From the NCBI GenBank assembly GCA_017632935.1, contig JAGBQJ010000057.1:1-64000 (forward strand): a DNA stretch of 64,000 bases, read 5' to 3'. The position numbers and the translations under genes were made by a program. The notes below the pieces were generated by a model. That model saw only the letters and a list, made by a program, of their open reading frames with translations. It did no database searches and was not told the origin of the DNA. The DNA comes from Bacteroidales bacterium (GTDB lineage: Bacteria > Bacteroidota > Bacteroidia > Bacteroidales > F082). Below are positions 16,140 through 26,963 of the stretch, piece after piece. Position 1 is the stretch's first letter; each line of letters starts with the position of its first letter.

Positions 16140-16190
16140 ATAGAAGTTGAGGCAGCTGCTGGCGTGGTTTTTGCCTTGACTTATAGGTAA
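16140..16190 (+). pseudogene. Possible relic of an XRE antitoxin C-terminus
   Basis: In one frame the segment reads IEVEAAAGVVFALTYR then stop. This resembles IIKAEAGTVFALARV near the end of the intact XRE protein at 13883-14530, with the AG.VFAL core identical and similar DNA (GGTTTTTGC(C/T)TTG). No start or upstream domain is left. The match is short and may be chance; I rate it as a lead, not a firm call. Confidence 0.3.
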
Positions 16191-16370
16191 AATGATGGTC
16201 TTTCATGACGATTTGTCCATCATCCCTCCAACTTCTTCTTCAACCCCTCAACCCATAACTATTGCTCTTATATTTCTTTTTATATATCATTAAAAATCAA
16301 TATCTTATCAATTGATTTCCAATTAAACACGATTAAGCATGCTTATTTGGCAACACAATCAAATAAAACA

Positions 16371-16406
16371 AAAAAAGGCGTAACCCTTTCGGATTACACC
16401 TTTTTG
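16371..16406 (-). terminator. Terminator after dnaK
   Basis: Stem AAAAAGGCGTAA pairing with ATTACACCTTTTT around a CCCTTTCGG loop, 21 bases beyond the dnaK stop on the - strand. The A-rich side becomes a U tract in the dnaK transcript. Confidence 0.75.
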
Positions 16407-16426
16407 ATAGTAATTTGAGCAGTACC

Positions 16427-18367
<1,941 letters not shown>

Positions 18368-18418
18368 TTCTTTGTTCTCCTATTTTTTATTTGTTATTTG
18401 TTTTGTTGTCTAATCGCT

Positions 18419-18437
18419 GTTGCATACGAATTGCAAC
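18419..18437. promoter_or_regulatory. Dyad GTTGCA-N7-TGCAAC upstream of dnaK
   Basis: A 6+6 perfect inverted repeat with a 7-base centre, 51 bases upstream of the dnaK ATG. No TAnnTTTG motif for dnaK is visible in the same region. It could be a regulator site for the heat-shock gene, but it is not the CIRCE sequence and no binding protein can be named. Confidence 0.35.
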
Positions 18438-18526
18438 GGCCTCAACTTGTCAATCTTTATGCCAAAGCGAAAAACTGACAAAATGGCAATTTTTCGGTTT
18501 TTGCGCCGTTTTTAGCCTGTTCTCTC

Positions 18527-18556
18527 TTGTCATATAGGGATTTTTGTGTACCTTTG
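18527..18556 (+). promoter_or_regulatory. Promoter of the M23 peptidase gene (-33 TTG, -7 TACCTTTG)
   Basis: TTG at 18527-18529, a 19-base spacer and TACCTTTG at 18549-18556, both matching Bacteroidota promoter consensus. The predicted transcript starts about 25-30 bases before ATG 18590, which supports that ATG over an in-frame upstream start. Confidence 0.75.
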
Positions 18557-18589
18557 CAACCTTATTATCCCCTAAAATCACCCTTTGTC

Positions 18590-19684
18590 ATGAAGAAACT
18601 AACTGGTCTCATAATCTGTCTATTGCTGTCGTCTGTCGCCTTTTCTCAGGATAACGAAGGCTTTTTCAAACGTTGGAAAAACAGCCATGTCGTTCACGAC
18701 ACCATATATATTTATGTGCACGACAACGATACCATTGTTGTCGACAACGGCGATGAGGACGATGAAGAGGATGAGGAGTTCTCGGAAGGCATCCCGATTC
18801 CTATTGACACGCTCAATACACAAAATAGATACCAGAAAGTAGTGCTTTTCGACAACGGCACGTGGCTGTACTACAACATAGAACGCCCCGAGATTCCGGA
18901 TTCCATCAGCAGCGACCACTGGGAGACGCAGTGGGTGCATACATATCTCGATGTAGCCTTGAAGGATCTTCCCGATTCGGTTACACTTCGCTTGGTAGAT
19001 TCGGTGCACCGTTTTTGCATTCCTCATCCTGGCCCTGTCACCTCGCAGTTCAAGTTTCGTTGGCATCGTCCCCACAGGGGCGTCGACATTGGCTTGCATA
19101 CGGGCGATGTGGTGTATGCCGCCTTCGACGGTATTGTGCGTGTGGCCCTGCCTACCCCAATGACGGGTGGCTACGGCAACGTGCTGGTGATTCGTCACTT
19201 GAACGGCTTGGAGACTTACTACGGCCACCTTTCCAGCTATATTGTGAAGAGCGGCGACGTGGTGAAGGCCGGCGAACCCATCGGCTACGGCGGCTCCACG
19301 GGTCATTCCACTGGGCCTCACCTCCATTTCGAGACCCGATACATGGGCCAGAGCTTCGACCCTGAGCGCATTTTCGACTTGGAGAATGGTACCATCCGTT
19401 GTGAAGATTTTGTGCTGCATAAGCATTATTTCAATATCAATTCTCATTATGGTCAGACTGACGCCCAGTCGTTGGCTGCCTCGCAACGGGCACCGCAAGA
19501 AAGGGGCAGCAGCAGTGGAGGAGGAAATGTCAATGCGAAGAAGACTTATTACTCTGTGAAGAAAGGCGATACTCTAGGCAAGATTGCCAAGAAATACGGC
19601 ACCTCTGTGAACAAGATTTGCAAGCTGAACGGCATCAGGGCCAACAAGGTGCTGAAAGTCGGACAGAGAATTCGAGTGAAATAA
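18590..19684 (+). CDS. M23-family metallopeptidase with C-terminal LysM domain
   Basis: 364 residues from ATG 18590 (MKKLTGLIICLLLSSVAFSQ signal peptide). Upstream in-frame codons overlap the promoter. An acidic stretch (DNDTIVVDNGDEDDEEDEEF) follows the signal. The M23/LytM domain shows the zinc ligands HRGVDIG (H..D, about residue 165) and HLHFE (H-x-H, about 250), with GYGNVLVIRHLNGLETYYGHLS between. The final ~45 residues are a LysM peptidoglycan-binding module (YYSVKKGDTLGKIAKKYGTS...LKVGQRIRV). It is expected to cut peptidoglycan cross-bridges in the periplasm during growth or division. Confidence 0.95.
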   Translation: MKKLTGLIICLLLSSVAFSQDNEGFFKRWKNSHVVHDTIYIYVHDNDTIVVDNGDEDDEEDEEFSEGIPIPIDTLNTQNRYQKVVLFDNGTWLYYNIERPEIPDSISSDHWETQWVHTYLDVALKDLPDSVTLRLVDSVHRFCIPHPGPVTSQFKFRWHRPHRGVDIGLHTGDVVYAAFDGIVRVALPTPMTGGYGNVLVIRHLNGLETYYGHLSSYIVKSGDVVKAGEPIGYGGSTGHSTGPHLHFETRYMGQSFDPERIFDLENGTIRCEDFVLHKHYFNINSHYGQTDAQSLAASQRAPQERGSSSGGGNVNAKKTYYSVKKGDTLGKIAKKYGTSVNKICKLNGIRANKVLKVGQRIRVK

Positions 19685-19685
19685 C

Positions 19686-19720
19686 AAAAAAACGCGAGGT
19701 GTTGAACCTCGCGTTTTTTG
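19686..19720. terminator. Bidirectional terminator between M23 peptidase and lysS
   Basis: Stem AAAAAACGCGAGGT with loop GTTGA and complementary ACCTCGCGTTTTTT. A and T runs on the two sides let it act for both convergent genes. It directly abuts the lysS stop. Confidence 0.9.
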
Positions 19721-19721
19721 T

Positions 19722-21437
19722 TTAGGCCTGCATCCAGGCCTCGACATCCTCCAGCTGCAAAGCGGGGATGTCGAGTTTGTTCTTCTTGCGCAAGCCGTTC
19801 AGCTTCTCGCGCAATGCTGAGGGCTTCTCGGCTTTCAGTTGCTCGATAGTGTTGTAGCCGTTGGTGAGCAACAAAGTCGCCCAGGTCTCGGCCATACCCA
19901 AGGCCATGAAATCTTCCTTGGTGGCGTTCTTCACGACCTTCTCGGGGCGCATCATCGGGAACAGCAGCACCTCTTGGATGGTCGTCTGACCCGTGAGCAG
20001 CATCACGAAACGGTCGATGCCGATGCCCATACCCGAAGTCGGCGGCATGCCATATTCGAGGGCACGCAGGAAGTCCTGGTCGATGAACATGGCCTCGTCG
20101 TCGCCGCGCTCGCTGAGTTTCATCTGCTCCTCGAAACGGGCGCGTTGGTCGATGGGGTCGTTCAGCTCGGTGTAGGCGTTGGCTAATTCCTTGCCGTTGA
20201 CCATCAGCTCGAAACGCTCGGTCAGCTCGGGGTTGTTGCGGTGACGCTTGCAGAGCGGCGACATCTCCACGGGATAGTCGGTGATGAAGGTCGGCTGGAT
20301 GTAGGTGCCTTCGCACTTCTCGCCGAAGATTTCATCGATCAGCTTGCCCTTACCCATCGTTTCATCCACCTCGATGCCGAGTTGCTTGCACACATCGCGC
20401 AGCTGCGCCTCGTCCATGCCTGTGATGTCGATACCCGTTTTCTCCTTGATGGAGTCGATCATGGTGATGCGCTTGAAGGGACGCTTGAAGCTGATTTCAT
20501 TGTCGCCCACTTTCACGGTTTCCTTGCCCAAGACATCCATCACGCAGCGGTGGATCATCTCTTCGGTGTAGTCCATCATCCAGAGGTAGTCCTTGTAGGC
20601 CACATAGATCTCAAGACCCGTGAACTCGGGATTGTGGGTGCGGTCCATGCCCTCGTTGCGGAAGTTGCGCGAGAACTCATACACACCCTCGAAGCCGCCC
20701 ACGATGAGGCGCTTCAGGTAGAGCTCGTCGGCGATACGGAGGTACATGGGGATGTCCAAGGCGTTGTGGTGCGTGATGAAGGGACGTGCCGTGGCGCCGC
20801 CGGGGATGGCTTGCAGCACAGGCGTCTCCACCTCGAGGTAGCCGCTCTCGTTGAAGAAACGACGGATGCTGTCGATGATGCGGGTGCGGGTGATGAAGAT
20901 GTCCTTCACGCGGTCGTTCACCACGAGGTCGACGTAACGCATACGGTAGCGCAACTCAGGGTCGTTGAATTCGTCGTATTTCACGCCGTCCTTCTCCTTG
21001 ACGATAGGCAGCGGCCGGAGGGACTTGCTCAGCACCGTCAGTTCCTTGACGTGTACCGAGATTTCGCCCATCTGCGTGCGGAAGGCGAAGCCTTTCACGC
21101 CGATGAAATCGCCGATGTCGAGCAGGCGTTTGAACACGGTGTTATATAAGGTCTTGTCCTCGCCGGGGCAGATCTCGTCGCGCTTCACATAGAGTTGGAT
21201 GCGGCCTTTCGAGTCCTGCAACTCGCAGAACGAGGCGGCGCCCATGATGCGGCGGCTCATGATACGGCCCGCGAGGGTAACCTCTTGGAATTGATCGGGG
21301 TTGTTGTCGTCAAATTGTTTGAGGATGTCCGTGGTGAACACGTTCACGGGAAACGCGGCCTGCGGATACGGGTTGATGCCGAGCTTATAGAGTTCGGCCA
21401 ACGAATTTCTTCTGATTTGTTCCTGTTCGCTAAGCAT
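19722..21437 (-). CDS. lysS: Lysyl-tRNA synthetase (class II)
   Basis: 571 residues from ATG 21437 ([16 protein letters not shown]); 34 codons of in-frame sequence upstream overlap the -7 motif and are not coding. An OB-fold anticodon-binding domain is followed by class II motif 2 ([19 protein letters not shown]) and motif 3 ([13 protein letters not shown]). The catalytic domain ends near residue 500. About 65 more residues ([24 protein letters not shown]...) form a helical C-terminal extension, known from other Bacteroidota LysS. It charges tRNA-Lys. Confidence 0.96.
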   Translation of the reverse strand: MLSEQEQIRRNSLAELYKLGINPYPQAAFPVNVFTTDILKQFDDNNPDQFQEVTLAGRIMSRRIMGAASFCELQDSKGRIQLYVKRDEICPGEDKTLYNTVFKRLLDIGDFIGVKGFAFRTQMGEISVHVKELTVLSKSLRPLPIVKEKDGVKYDEFNDPELRYRMRYVDLVVNDRVKDIFITRTRIIDSIRRFFNESGYLEVETPVLQAIPGGATARPFITHHNALDIPMYLRIADELYLKRLIVGGFEGVYEFSRNFRNEGMDRTHNPEFTGLEIYVAYKDYLWMMDYTEEMIHRCVMDVLGKETVKVGDNEISFKRPFKRITMIDSIKEKTGIDITGMDEAQLRDVCKQLGIEVDETMGKGKLIDEIFGEKCEGTYIQPTFITDYPVEMSPLCKRHRNNPELTERFELMVNGKELANAYTELNDPIDQRARFEEQMKLSERGDDEAMFIDQDFLRALEYGMPPTSGMGIGIDRFVMLLTGQTTIQEVLLFPMMRPEKVVKNATKEDFMALGMAETWATLLLTNGYNTIEQLKAEKPSALREKLNGLRKKNKLDIPALQLEDVEAWMQA

Positions 21438-21456
21438 GGTTAATTGAATTTGGGTG

Positions 21457-21464
21457 CAAAGGTA
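21457..21464 (-). promoter_or_regulatory. -7 promoter element (TACCTTTG) for lysS
   Basis: Exact TAnnTTTG match on the - strand, 19 bases upstream of ATG 21437. It supports the short start chosen for lysS. Confidence 0.6.
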
Positions 21465-21493
21465 CGAAATATGAATGGTGGATTTTAAAAAAG

Positions 21494-21525
21494 TTGTTCT
21501 TTTTACAAAGATTATTGTACTTTTG
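21494..21525 (+). promoter_or_regulatory. Promoter (-33 TTG, -7 TACTTTTG) for the secreted protein at 21551
   Basis: TTG at 21494-21496, a 21-base spacer, and TACTTTTG at 21518-21525, which ends 25 bases before the ATG at 21551. Confidence 0.65.
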
Positions 21526-21550
21526 CATTTAAAAATCAATAATCTCGTCT

Positions 21551-22420
21551 ATGAAAATAGGAAGACTGTTATTTGCAGTTGTAATAATGTTGTCCACTTT
21601 TAGCGTGGAAGCACAAGATTTGATTGTGAAACAAGATGGAGAAACCATCAAAGCCTATCGGACAGATGTTGGTAATACTGCTGTGTATTATCGACTGGAA
21701 GATAATGAGGAATCTCCACTTTTAACGATTTCAAAGTCTGAGGTTCTGATTATCAAGATGCAAAATGGAGAGAAAATTGTCATGGATGAAGCCGAGTCTA
21801 TGGTAGAAAAAACAGACTTAGAGAGTTCTGCTTACATTCCCAAATATCCATCAGAACCTGTTGCTGACCCTGAAATGATAGCAAAAGCAGAGATTGGTTC
21901 TCTTATTGAGTTTTATGATGGAACCAAAGGTGTTGTCTTTTATTTGGATGGTAATGGACATGGATTAGCAGTGTATCTTTATTCACCTAAGAATTTAATA
22001 CTTTGGCAGGATGTCTATACTTGGCGCGATTGTGTTGACATTGAAGCAGTTCCGAATGAAAGGAGAACAGAGATTCAGATGGGGCTGGGAATTAAATATT
22101 GCGATGCTGCGATAAAGCAGTTAGGATTGGAAGAGCTTCCCGCTATTAAATGGTGTAGGTCTATTGGCCCTGATTGGTATTTACCTAGTTTGGGTGAATT
22201 GTATCAACTTGTTGTTGTTGCCAATTTATCAAAAGCAACAAGAGGCCCTATTAGTAAAGCTTTAATAAATGCAGATGGTAATAGAATTGCTAATTCAATA
22301 TTCTATTTTTCGAGTTCTGAGGATGATAACACTAATGTTTTCTCAATTAGTCCAGCTGGCGGTGTTGTCATATCCAAAAAGTATGATCGTCATTCCTGTC
22401 GTGCGATAAGGATGTTCTGA
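21551..22420 (+). CDS. Secreted protein with C-terminal DUF1566/FGE-like domain
   Basis: 289 residues with signal peptide ending VEAQ. Residues ~22-75 (DLIVKQDGETIKAYRTDVGNTAVYYR...ISKSEVLIIKMQNGEK) form a small domain common in Bacteroidota exported proteins. The C-terminal ~170 residues carry the DUF1566 (Lcl C-terminal-like) signature: G...C......G...WYLPSLGELYQL, then S..FYFSSSE, ending CRAIRMF. Related folds bind sugars or act as adhesin tips, but no activity can be given. It is clearly more AT-rich than lysS and holB on either side, which suggests recent acquisition. Confidence 0.8.
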   Translation: MKIGRLLFAVVIMLSTFSVEAQDLIVKQDGETIKAYRTDVGNTAVYYRLEDNEESPLLTISKSEVLIIKMQNGEKIVMDEAESMVEKTDLESSAYIPKYPSEPVADPEMIAKAEIGSLIEFYDGTKGVVFYLDGNGHGLAVYLYSPKNLILWQDVYTWRDCVDIEAVPNERRTEIQMGLGIKYCDAAIKQLGLEELPAIKWCRSIGPDWYLPSLGELYQLVVVANLSKATRGPISKALINADGNRIANSIFYFSSSEDDNTNVFSISPAGGVVISKKYDRHSCRAIRMF

Positions 22421-22588
22421 TTATTTGTTCAGTCTTTCACCACCTCCACAATCTTCTCTCCCAAGGCCAACTGAATCAGGGCAATGGTTTTGCAAGTGAA
22501 GTGGTGGTTAAACATATTTATTCGCTTTTCGGGTACAATGCTTGAAAAATTGTATTTTTGCTCTCTAAAACAAAAGGTACATGATATT

Positions 22589-22924
22589 ATGAATAATTAC
22601 CAACACACAGAATTGGCCGCTGGCCGTTGGGAGGCAATGTCTTTGGCGGAACAAATGCTGAATATCGGCAGCGAGGTGTCGCGGGCTAACCGCTGGCAAA
22701 GCAAAGGCAATATGGAGCAATGTCACCGTGCCGCCGACCGTGCCTTGGAACTGCTTTCGCTCACCATCAACGCACAACGCGGCAAGCACGACTTGGGCGA
22801 ATTCTGCCGTTTGTATGAAGTCCTTGCCGACTGCTATTACGGAGACAATATCTACCAAACCGACCCTGTCAAGTTGCAGCGGTATTTTGATGTGTTTTAT
22901 CAATTGCCAAGCCATGCAGTTTAA
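22589..22924 (+). CDS. Small helical protein upstream of holB, unknown function
   Basis: 111 residues from ATG 22589 (MNNYQHTELAAGRWEAMSLAEQMLNIGSEV); upstream in-frame sequence overlaps a TATTTTTG -7 motif at 22553-22560 and is not coding. No signal peptide; it is predicted mostly helical and ends with HAV. The next gene, holB, starts inside its last codons (11-base overlap), so the two are translationally coupled. The coupling to a clamp-loader subunit hints at a link with DNA metabolism, but I recognise no domain. Confidence 0.72.
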   Translation: MNNYQHTELAAGRWEAMSLAEQMLNIGSEVSRANRWQSKGNMEQCHRAADRALELLSLTINAQRGKHDLGEFCRLYEVLADCYYGDNIYQTDPVKLQRYFDVFYQLPSHAV

Positions 22925-24047
22925 AGAAGTCATCGGCCAATCCGCAATAAAGCAGCGCCTCATCGCCAGCGTGAAAGAAAACCATGTGCCTCATGCACAG
23001 CTGTTTTTGGGGCCTGCCGGAAGCGGCAAGCTGCCCTTGGCCTTGGCTTACGCGCAATATATCCTCTGCCCTAATCGAACCGAGACCGACAGCTGCGGCG
23101 TGTGCCCCACCTGCCAGAAGATGCAGAAACTGGTGCACCCCGACCTGCATTTCGTTGTGCCGACGGCCACCACGAAAAAAATCAAAAGCAATCCTGAGTC
23201 GGATTTGTTTATGGAGGAATGGCGTGAGTATGTCACGCAAAACCAGGGGTATGTCGACACTTCCAGCTGGTACAGTTTCCTTGATGTGGAGAACAAGCAA
23301 GGCTATATGTCGGTGCGCGACGCGGCCTCGCTGCTTCGCAAGCTGAGCATGAAGTCCTACGAGGGCGAGTACAAAATCGCCATCATCTGGATGGCCGAGA
23401 AGATGCGTGTGGAGACGGCTAACAAACTGCTGAAACTGCTTGAGGAGCCGCCCGAGAAGACCATTTTCCTCCTCATTGCCGAAGACCAAGAAGAGTTGTT
23501 GGCTACCATCAAGTCACGTACAGCCTTGGTGAAGATACCTGCCATCGAAATCGGTGCGGTGGAGAAAGCCCTTGTGGAACGCTTGTATGCCCAACCCGAC
23601 CAGGCCCGTGATGCCGCCTTGATTTCGGAAGGCAACTGGATCACAGCCTGTCATTCGATACAAGACTCGGAAGAACACAAGTTCTTCTTCACCACCTTCC
23701 AGCAGTGGATGCGTCTCTGTTTCCGTGGCAACGTGACGGAGCTCATCGATTTTTCAAACAACATCAAGACGCTGGGACGCGAAAAGCAGAAGGAGCTGTT
23801 GGAATACGGACTGCGCATTGTTGGCAATGCCTTATTGTTCAACAACAATCTTGCGGAAATCGTCATGCTGCCCGAAGATGAGAAGAAGTTTAACGCCAAC
23901 TTTGCACCTTTCGTTAAGCCTGCCAATCTGGCGCAAATCGTGGAGCTCTTCGAGGAGGCCATGCGCCAAATCGAGCGCAACGGCTACGCACCGCTGATCT
24001 TCACGGATGTGAGTTTTAAAATGGTGGGTCTGTTAAAGAAGAAATAA
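22914..24047 (+). CDS. holB: DNA polymerase III, delta' subunit of the clamp loader
   Basis: 377 residues from ATG 22914 (MQFKEVIGQSAIKQRLIASVKENHVPHAQLFLGPAGSGKLPLA). The P-loop reads GPAGSGKL, with Leu where ATP-hydrolysing homologues have Thr or Ser, which fits the non-hydrolysing delta' role. A four-cysteine zinc module (C...CGVCPTC, about residues 46-62) follows. The region WMAEKMRVETANKLLKLLEEPPEKTIFLLIAE contains the conserved sensor and LLKxLEEPP motif. The C-terminal collar domain completes the protein. The subunit helps load the sliding clamp on primed DNA. Confidence 0.9.
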   Translation: MQFKEVIGQSAIKQRLIASVKENHVPHAQLFLGPAGSGKLPLALAYAQYILCPNRTETDSCGVCPTCQKMQKLVHPDLHFVVPTATTKKIKSNPESDLFMEEWREYVTQNQGYVDTSSWYSFLDVENKQGYMSVRDAASLLRKLSMKSYEGEYKIAIIWMAEKMRVETANKLLKLLEEPPEKTIFLLIAEDQEELLATIKSRTALVKIPAIEIGAVEKALVERLYAQPDQARDAALISEGNWITACHSIQDSEEHKFFFTTFQQWMRLCFRGNVTELIDFSNNIKTLGREKQKELLEYGLRIVGNALLFNNNLAEIVMLPEDEKKFNANFAPFVKPANLAQIVELFEEAMRQIERNGYAPLIFTDVSFKMVGLLKKK

Positions 24048-24060
24048 TCTGAGGGCGGTG

Positions 24061-24103
24061 CTTCGACAGGCTCAGCAACCTTAGGTCCCTGAGCTTGTCG
24101 AAG
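24061..24103. repeat. CTTCGACAAGCTCAG-type inverted repeat
   Basis: Arms CTTCGACAGGCTCAG (24061-24075) and CTGAGCTTGTCGAAG (24089-24103) pair with one mismatch around a 13-base loop. It lies between the convergent ends of holB and the DUF4340 gene. Nearly identical inverted repeats are known between genes in many unrelated bacteria. It may act as a transcript-end hairpin. Confidence 0.85.
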
Positions 24104-24109
24104 GGCCGA

Positions 24110-25204
24110 TTACTCAAAGACTTCAATTGTTCCCATCTCAAACTGGATGGGATGTCCGGCTTCGTAATAACGTACGTCGTGCAACACCTTGTCGAAGACG
24201 TAGTTCTGGATGAGCACGAAGTCCTTGCCGTCGTCGACGAGGGCATACATGCGGTCGCGGTCCACTTCGCCCAGCTCGCCCATGTCGGTCACGCCATTCA
24301 GCACCAGCTTCTTGAAGGTCTTCATGTCTTGCTTGTTGCCGTCCTTGTCGGTCACGACGATGTAATGCATGTAGGGTGAACTGGTGATGGAGTCAATGCG
24401 CTCCTGCGGCAGGGTGTTGGTGAATAAGGCCTCAAAGCGCAGGTCGCTGAACGACGACATGAGGTTGATGATCTTCAGGGTGTCGTAAGGCAGATCCTGG
24501 TTGTCGCTGAGGCGCGTAAGCTTGTATTGGTGTTTTCCGATATTGTCAATGCGGAAACTGCCTTCCGGGTCTTCGTTGAAGTCCACTTCAACGGACTGTA
24601 TGTCTGCCATGTTCTCGTGGAAGATGGTATGGTCGCGCCAGTCGTCGGGGTTGGCGGTGAAACGCGTGGTGATGAAGCCTCGGAAGCTGGGAATATAGAC
24701 GATATAGGCCTTGTCAGCGCCTTCTTTCAGCATGAAGGTGCCGCTGCTGTCCATGGTGGCATCACCCACATAGAACACCTTGGTCCGCTTCTCGTGATAG
24801 AACAGCTTGATTTTGTCGAACAGATTGATGCGAGGCACAATCTGATAGATCTCCACCTTGGTGCTCTGCGAAGCCAACTGCTTCACGATATTGTCGTGGC
24901 TAGCCACCGAGACTGGCATCTTAACACGGATCTTGTACAAGGTCGTCAGCAGATATTCCACTTGCTTGGGATGGGCCTTGTAGGTCTTGTTGAGCGTCCA
25001 GCCGTTCTCCTGACGTTCGAGCAGCGACTCTCTGTCTTTACGGTCGGCCAGATAGATCTTGGTGACCGAGGCCGTGTCCCACACCTGGAAATCAGACGAC
25101 TCGCCTTGTAATGTGGAGAGGTAACGGTTGTTCCAAATCAAGACTGCGGCGATGACAACCAAAATGGCAGTGATGATGATGGTTATGCGGTTATTTTTCT
25201 TCAT
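24110..25204 (-). CDS. DUF4340-family membrane-anchored protein, ABC-system accessory
   Basis: 364 residues. One N-terminal membrane helix (ITIIITAILVVIAAVLIW) is followed by a periplasmic beta-rich region with DTASVTKIYLADRKDRESLLERQENGWTLNKTYKAHPKQVEYLLTTL, the DUF4340 pattern. The gene overlaps the end of gldG by 14 bases and is the last gene of sppA-gldF-gldG. DUF4340 proteins often accompany GldG-type ABC components in diverse bacteria, so it probably forms part of the same exporter or envelope complex. Function is otherwise unknown. Confidence 0.82.
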   Translation of the reverse strand: MKKNNRITIIITAILVVIAAVLIWNNRYLSTLQGESSDFQVWDTASVTKIYLADRKDRESLLERQENGWTLNKTYKAHPKQVEYLLTTLYKIRVKMPVSVASHDNIVKQLASQSTKVEIYQIVPRINLFDKIKLFYHEKRTKVFYVGDATMDSSGTFMLKEGADKAYIVYIPSFRGFITTRFTANPDDWRDHTIFHENMADIQSVEVDFNEDPEGSFRIDNIGKHQYKLTRLSDNQDLPYDTLKIINLMSSFSDLRFEALFTNTLPQERIDSITSSPYMHYIVVTDKDGNKQDMKTFKKLVLNGVTDMGELGEVDRDRMYALVDDGKDFVLIQNYVFDKVLHDVRYYEAGHPIQFEMGTIEVFE

Positions 25205-26951
25205 GACGTTCTGTTTTACTGTATTTTCTCTTTCTGACTAAAGCCAAGACAAAACCAAAAACAATAATAATAGCAATCGGTACTACGGTGTTGATGACCT
25301 GCCATTTCAGCCTTTCGCTGTTCACTTTTTTGGTATCCAGCAGGCGGATGGTAAGTGTGCGCGAACGGATGTCAATCATGTCTTCGCCGTCCACAAGGTA
25401 GCTGATGGCGTTCTCGATGAAGTTTTGGTTGTTGTAAGTGTATTTTGAAAATCGGTCTTGACCCAAGGGCAGAGGTGCTCCAGTTTTAATGTCAAATTGG
25501 TTGCGGATGATGTCGCCGTCAGCCACTACAATCATCGCTGTCTCCACGCTTTCTTCCATGAAATCGGTGGCTTGGTCGTCGACGATTTCCTGGGGGATGC
25601 GGTTGGCATACAGCGAGGTGAAGTTGCCTTTCAAAAGGTAAGCCACAATCTTTCCGTCTTTCACGTTGAACATGCGTTGGTTAGGTTTCTGACGCAGCAT
25701 GGCCAAAGAGATGAAGACTGGCGTGCCCGAGACTTTGGTGTAGCTTGAGGTCTTGAGTAACGGAATCTGCTCGACACCGTTGGCTGAGGTGGTGGCATCC
25801 ATCGAACTGACAAAGTCGGCTCTGATGCCATTCATGTTGCGCACTATGGGGTGGTCTGACGCGGCTTTCAGTAAGGGGAAGTAGTACCAAGGGTAGAAAG
25901 TCCGCTCTCCCGCTTCAATAATGGGGACAGTAGCGCACGTCATATCTAAAAGCAGGTCGCGGTTGAGGCGCACGCCATATTTGAACAGCATGTCGTCGAG
26001 GTTGAGGTCCTGCTCCATGCCGACGGTCGACTCTTTGTCCTGCAAGCTGTCCATAGTGGCATAGACAGGCTCCACCAGCCACAGTACCTTGCCGCCATGC
26101 ATGATGTATTGGTCGATAAGGAACTTGTCCTTCTCGTCAAAAGGCTCAGTGGGTTTGGCAACAACGACGGCATCGTAGGAAGGGAAGACCTTCACGTCTC
26201 TTGTGGTGTCCTGTGTGCGGTGCAGCAGGGCGTCAATCCTGCCATCGATGGCAAGCCGCTTGATGTCATAGTTTCTCGACAGCGTTTGGGCGATGCTCCC
26301 CAATTCTTCGTTGCTCAGTTCGCCGTGCCCTTCGGTAAAAGCGATTTTCGGCCTCTCCAGGCGGGTCACCTTCTTGACAGCGTCGATGAGATAAAACTCA
26401 AGGTTTTCTATCGACGAGTTGACAGCATATTCATCAGGTTGCCCGTTCTGCTTTTCATGCAACAAATTGACAGCTATTTCGGTGTTGTTGCGGTAGCTCA
26501 CCAAAGCACCGGGCCAGATAATCAATTGTCTTGAAGAGCCAATATTACCTTGGTCTTGCCATCTGGTGAAGTCCAATCCCGATTGGTACAACTGGGTGTA
26601 TTTGTCCCGGATTTCCGCGTCGTTATCGCCTTCGCTGGGGTTGATGAATTCGTAGTCGATGAATTTCGAGTAGGCGCGGAACTCATCGAGCATCTCCTTA
26701 GTCTCGCGGCGCATCTTCTTGTATTCTGCCGGCAGGTCGTCGCCTTCGAGATATACCCTGAAATACACGTAGTCGTTGAGGTTCTTAAGGATTTCCTTCG
26801 TGGTGGGCGACAAGGTGTAACGTTTCTCACTCGTCAGGTCAAAGCGGGTGAACACGTAGGAACCAATCACGTTGAGCAGCACCACGATGGCTATCGTGAC
26901 GAGGAAAGCGACGATTTGGTTTTTCTTCAGATTCTTGCGTTTGTTTTCCAT
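25191..26951 (-). CDS. gldG: Gliding-motility-type ABC transporter periplasmic/auxiliary subunit GldG
   Basis: 586 residues. An N-terminal membrane helix (QIVAFLVTIAIVVLLNVIGSYVF) is followed by a large periplasmic domain starting RFDLTSEKRYTLSPTTKEILKNL, the GldG signature. A C-terminal membrane helix (VVPIAIIIVFGFVLALVRKRK) ends the protein. In Flavobacterium GldG works with the permease GldF and ATPase GldA, needed for gliding and stability of the T9SS-linked machinery. Here gldF lies 12 bases upstream; no gldA ATPase gene is in the window. Confidence 0.9.
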   Translation of the reverse strand: MENKRKNLKKNQIVAFLVTIAIVVLLNVIGSYVFTRFDLTSEKRYTLSPTTKEILKNLNDYVYFRVYLEGDDLPAEYKKMRRETKEMLDEFRAYSKFIDYEFINPSEGDNDAEIRDKYTQLYQSGLDFTRWQDQGNIGSSRQLIIWPGALVSYRNNTEIAVNLLHEKQNGQPDEYAVNSSIENLEFYLIDAVKKVTRLERPKIAFTEGHGELSNEELGSIAQTLSRNYDIKRLAIDGRIDALLHRTQDTTRDVKVFPSYDAVVVAKPTEPFDEKDKFLIDQYIMHGGKVLWLVEPVYATMDSLQDKESTVGMEQDLNLDDMLFKYGVRLNRDLLLDMTCATVPIIEAGERTFYPWYYFPLLKAASDHPIVRNMNGIRADFVSSMDATTSANGVEQIPLLKTSSYTKVSGTPVFISLAMLRQKPNQRMFNVKDGKIVAYLLKGNFTSLYANRIPQEIVDDQATDFMEESVETAMIVVADGDIIRNQFDIKTGAPLPLGQDRFSKYTYNNQNFIENAISYLVDGEDMIDIRSRTLTIRLLDTKKVNSERLKWQVINTVVPIAIIIVFGFVLALVRKRKYSKTERHEEK

Positions 26952-26963
26952 AACTTCACCTCC

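Larger units (their letters stand above)
15970..16426. other. 457-base intergenic region between serine hydrolase and dnaK
   Basis: AT-rich and without a convincing gene. It holds a -7 motif for the serine hydrolase on the - strand (CAAAATTA at 16063-16070, reading TAATTTTG), a short stretch that resembles the end of the nearby XRE antitoxin (16140-16190), and the dnaK terminator (16371-16406). The rest is featureless to me. Confidence 0.6.

Noticed and set aside
13170..16426. Prophage or integrative element
   Set aside because: No integrase, transposase, phage gene or att-like direct repeat at the borders; composition shift alone is not enough.
18419..18437. CIRCE heat-shock operator upstream of dnaK
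   Set aside because: The dyad is GTTGCA-N7-TGCAAC, not the CIRCE 9-N9-9 sequence (TTAGCACTC...). Kept only as an undefined dyad.
20241..21149. 302-codon open frame opposite lysS
   Set aside because: Antisense shadow of lysS; His/Val-rich translation with no family pattern.
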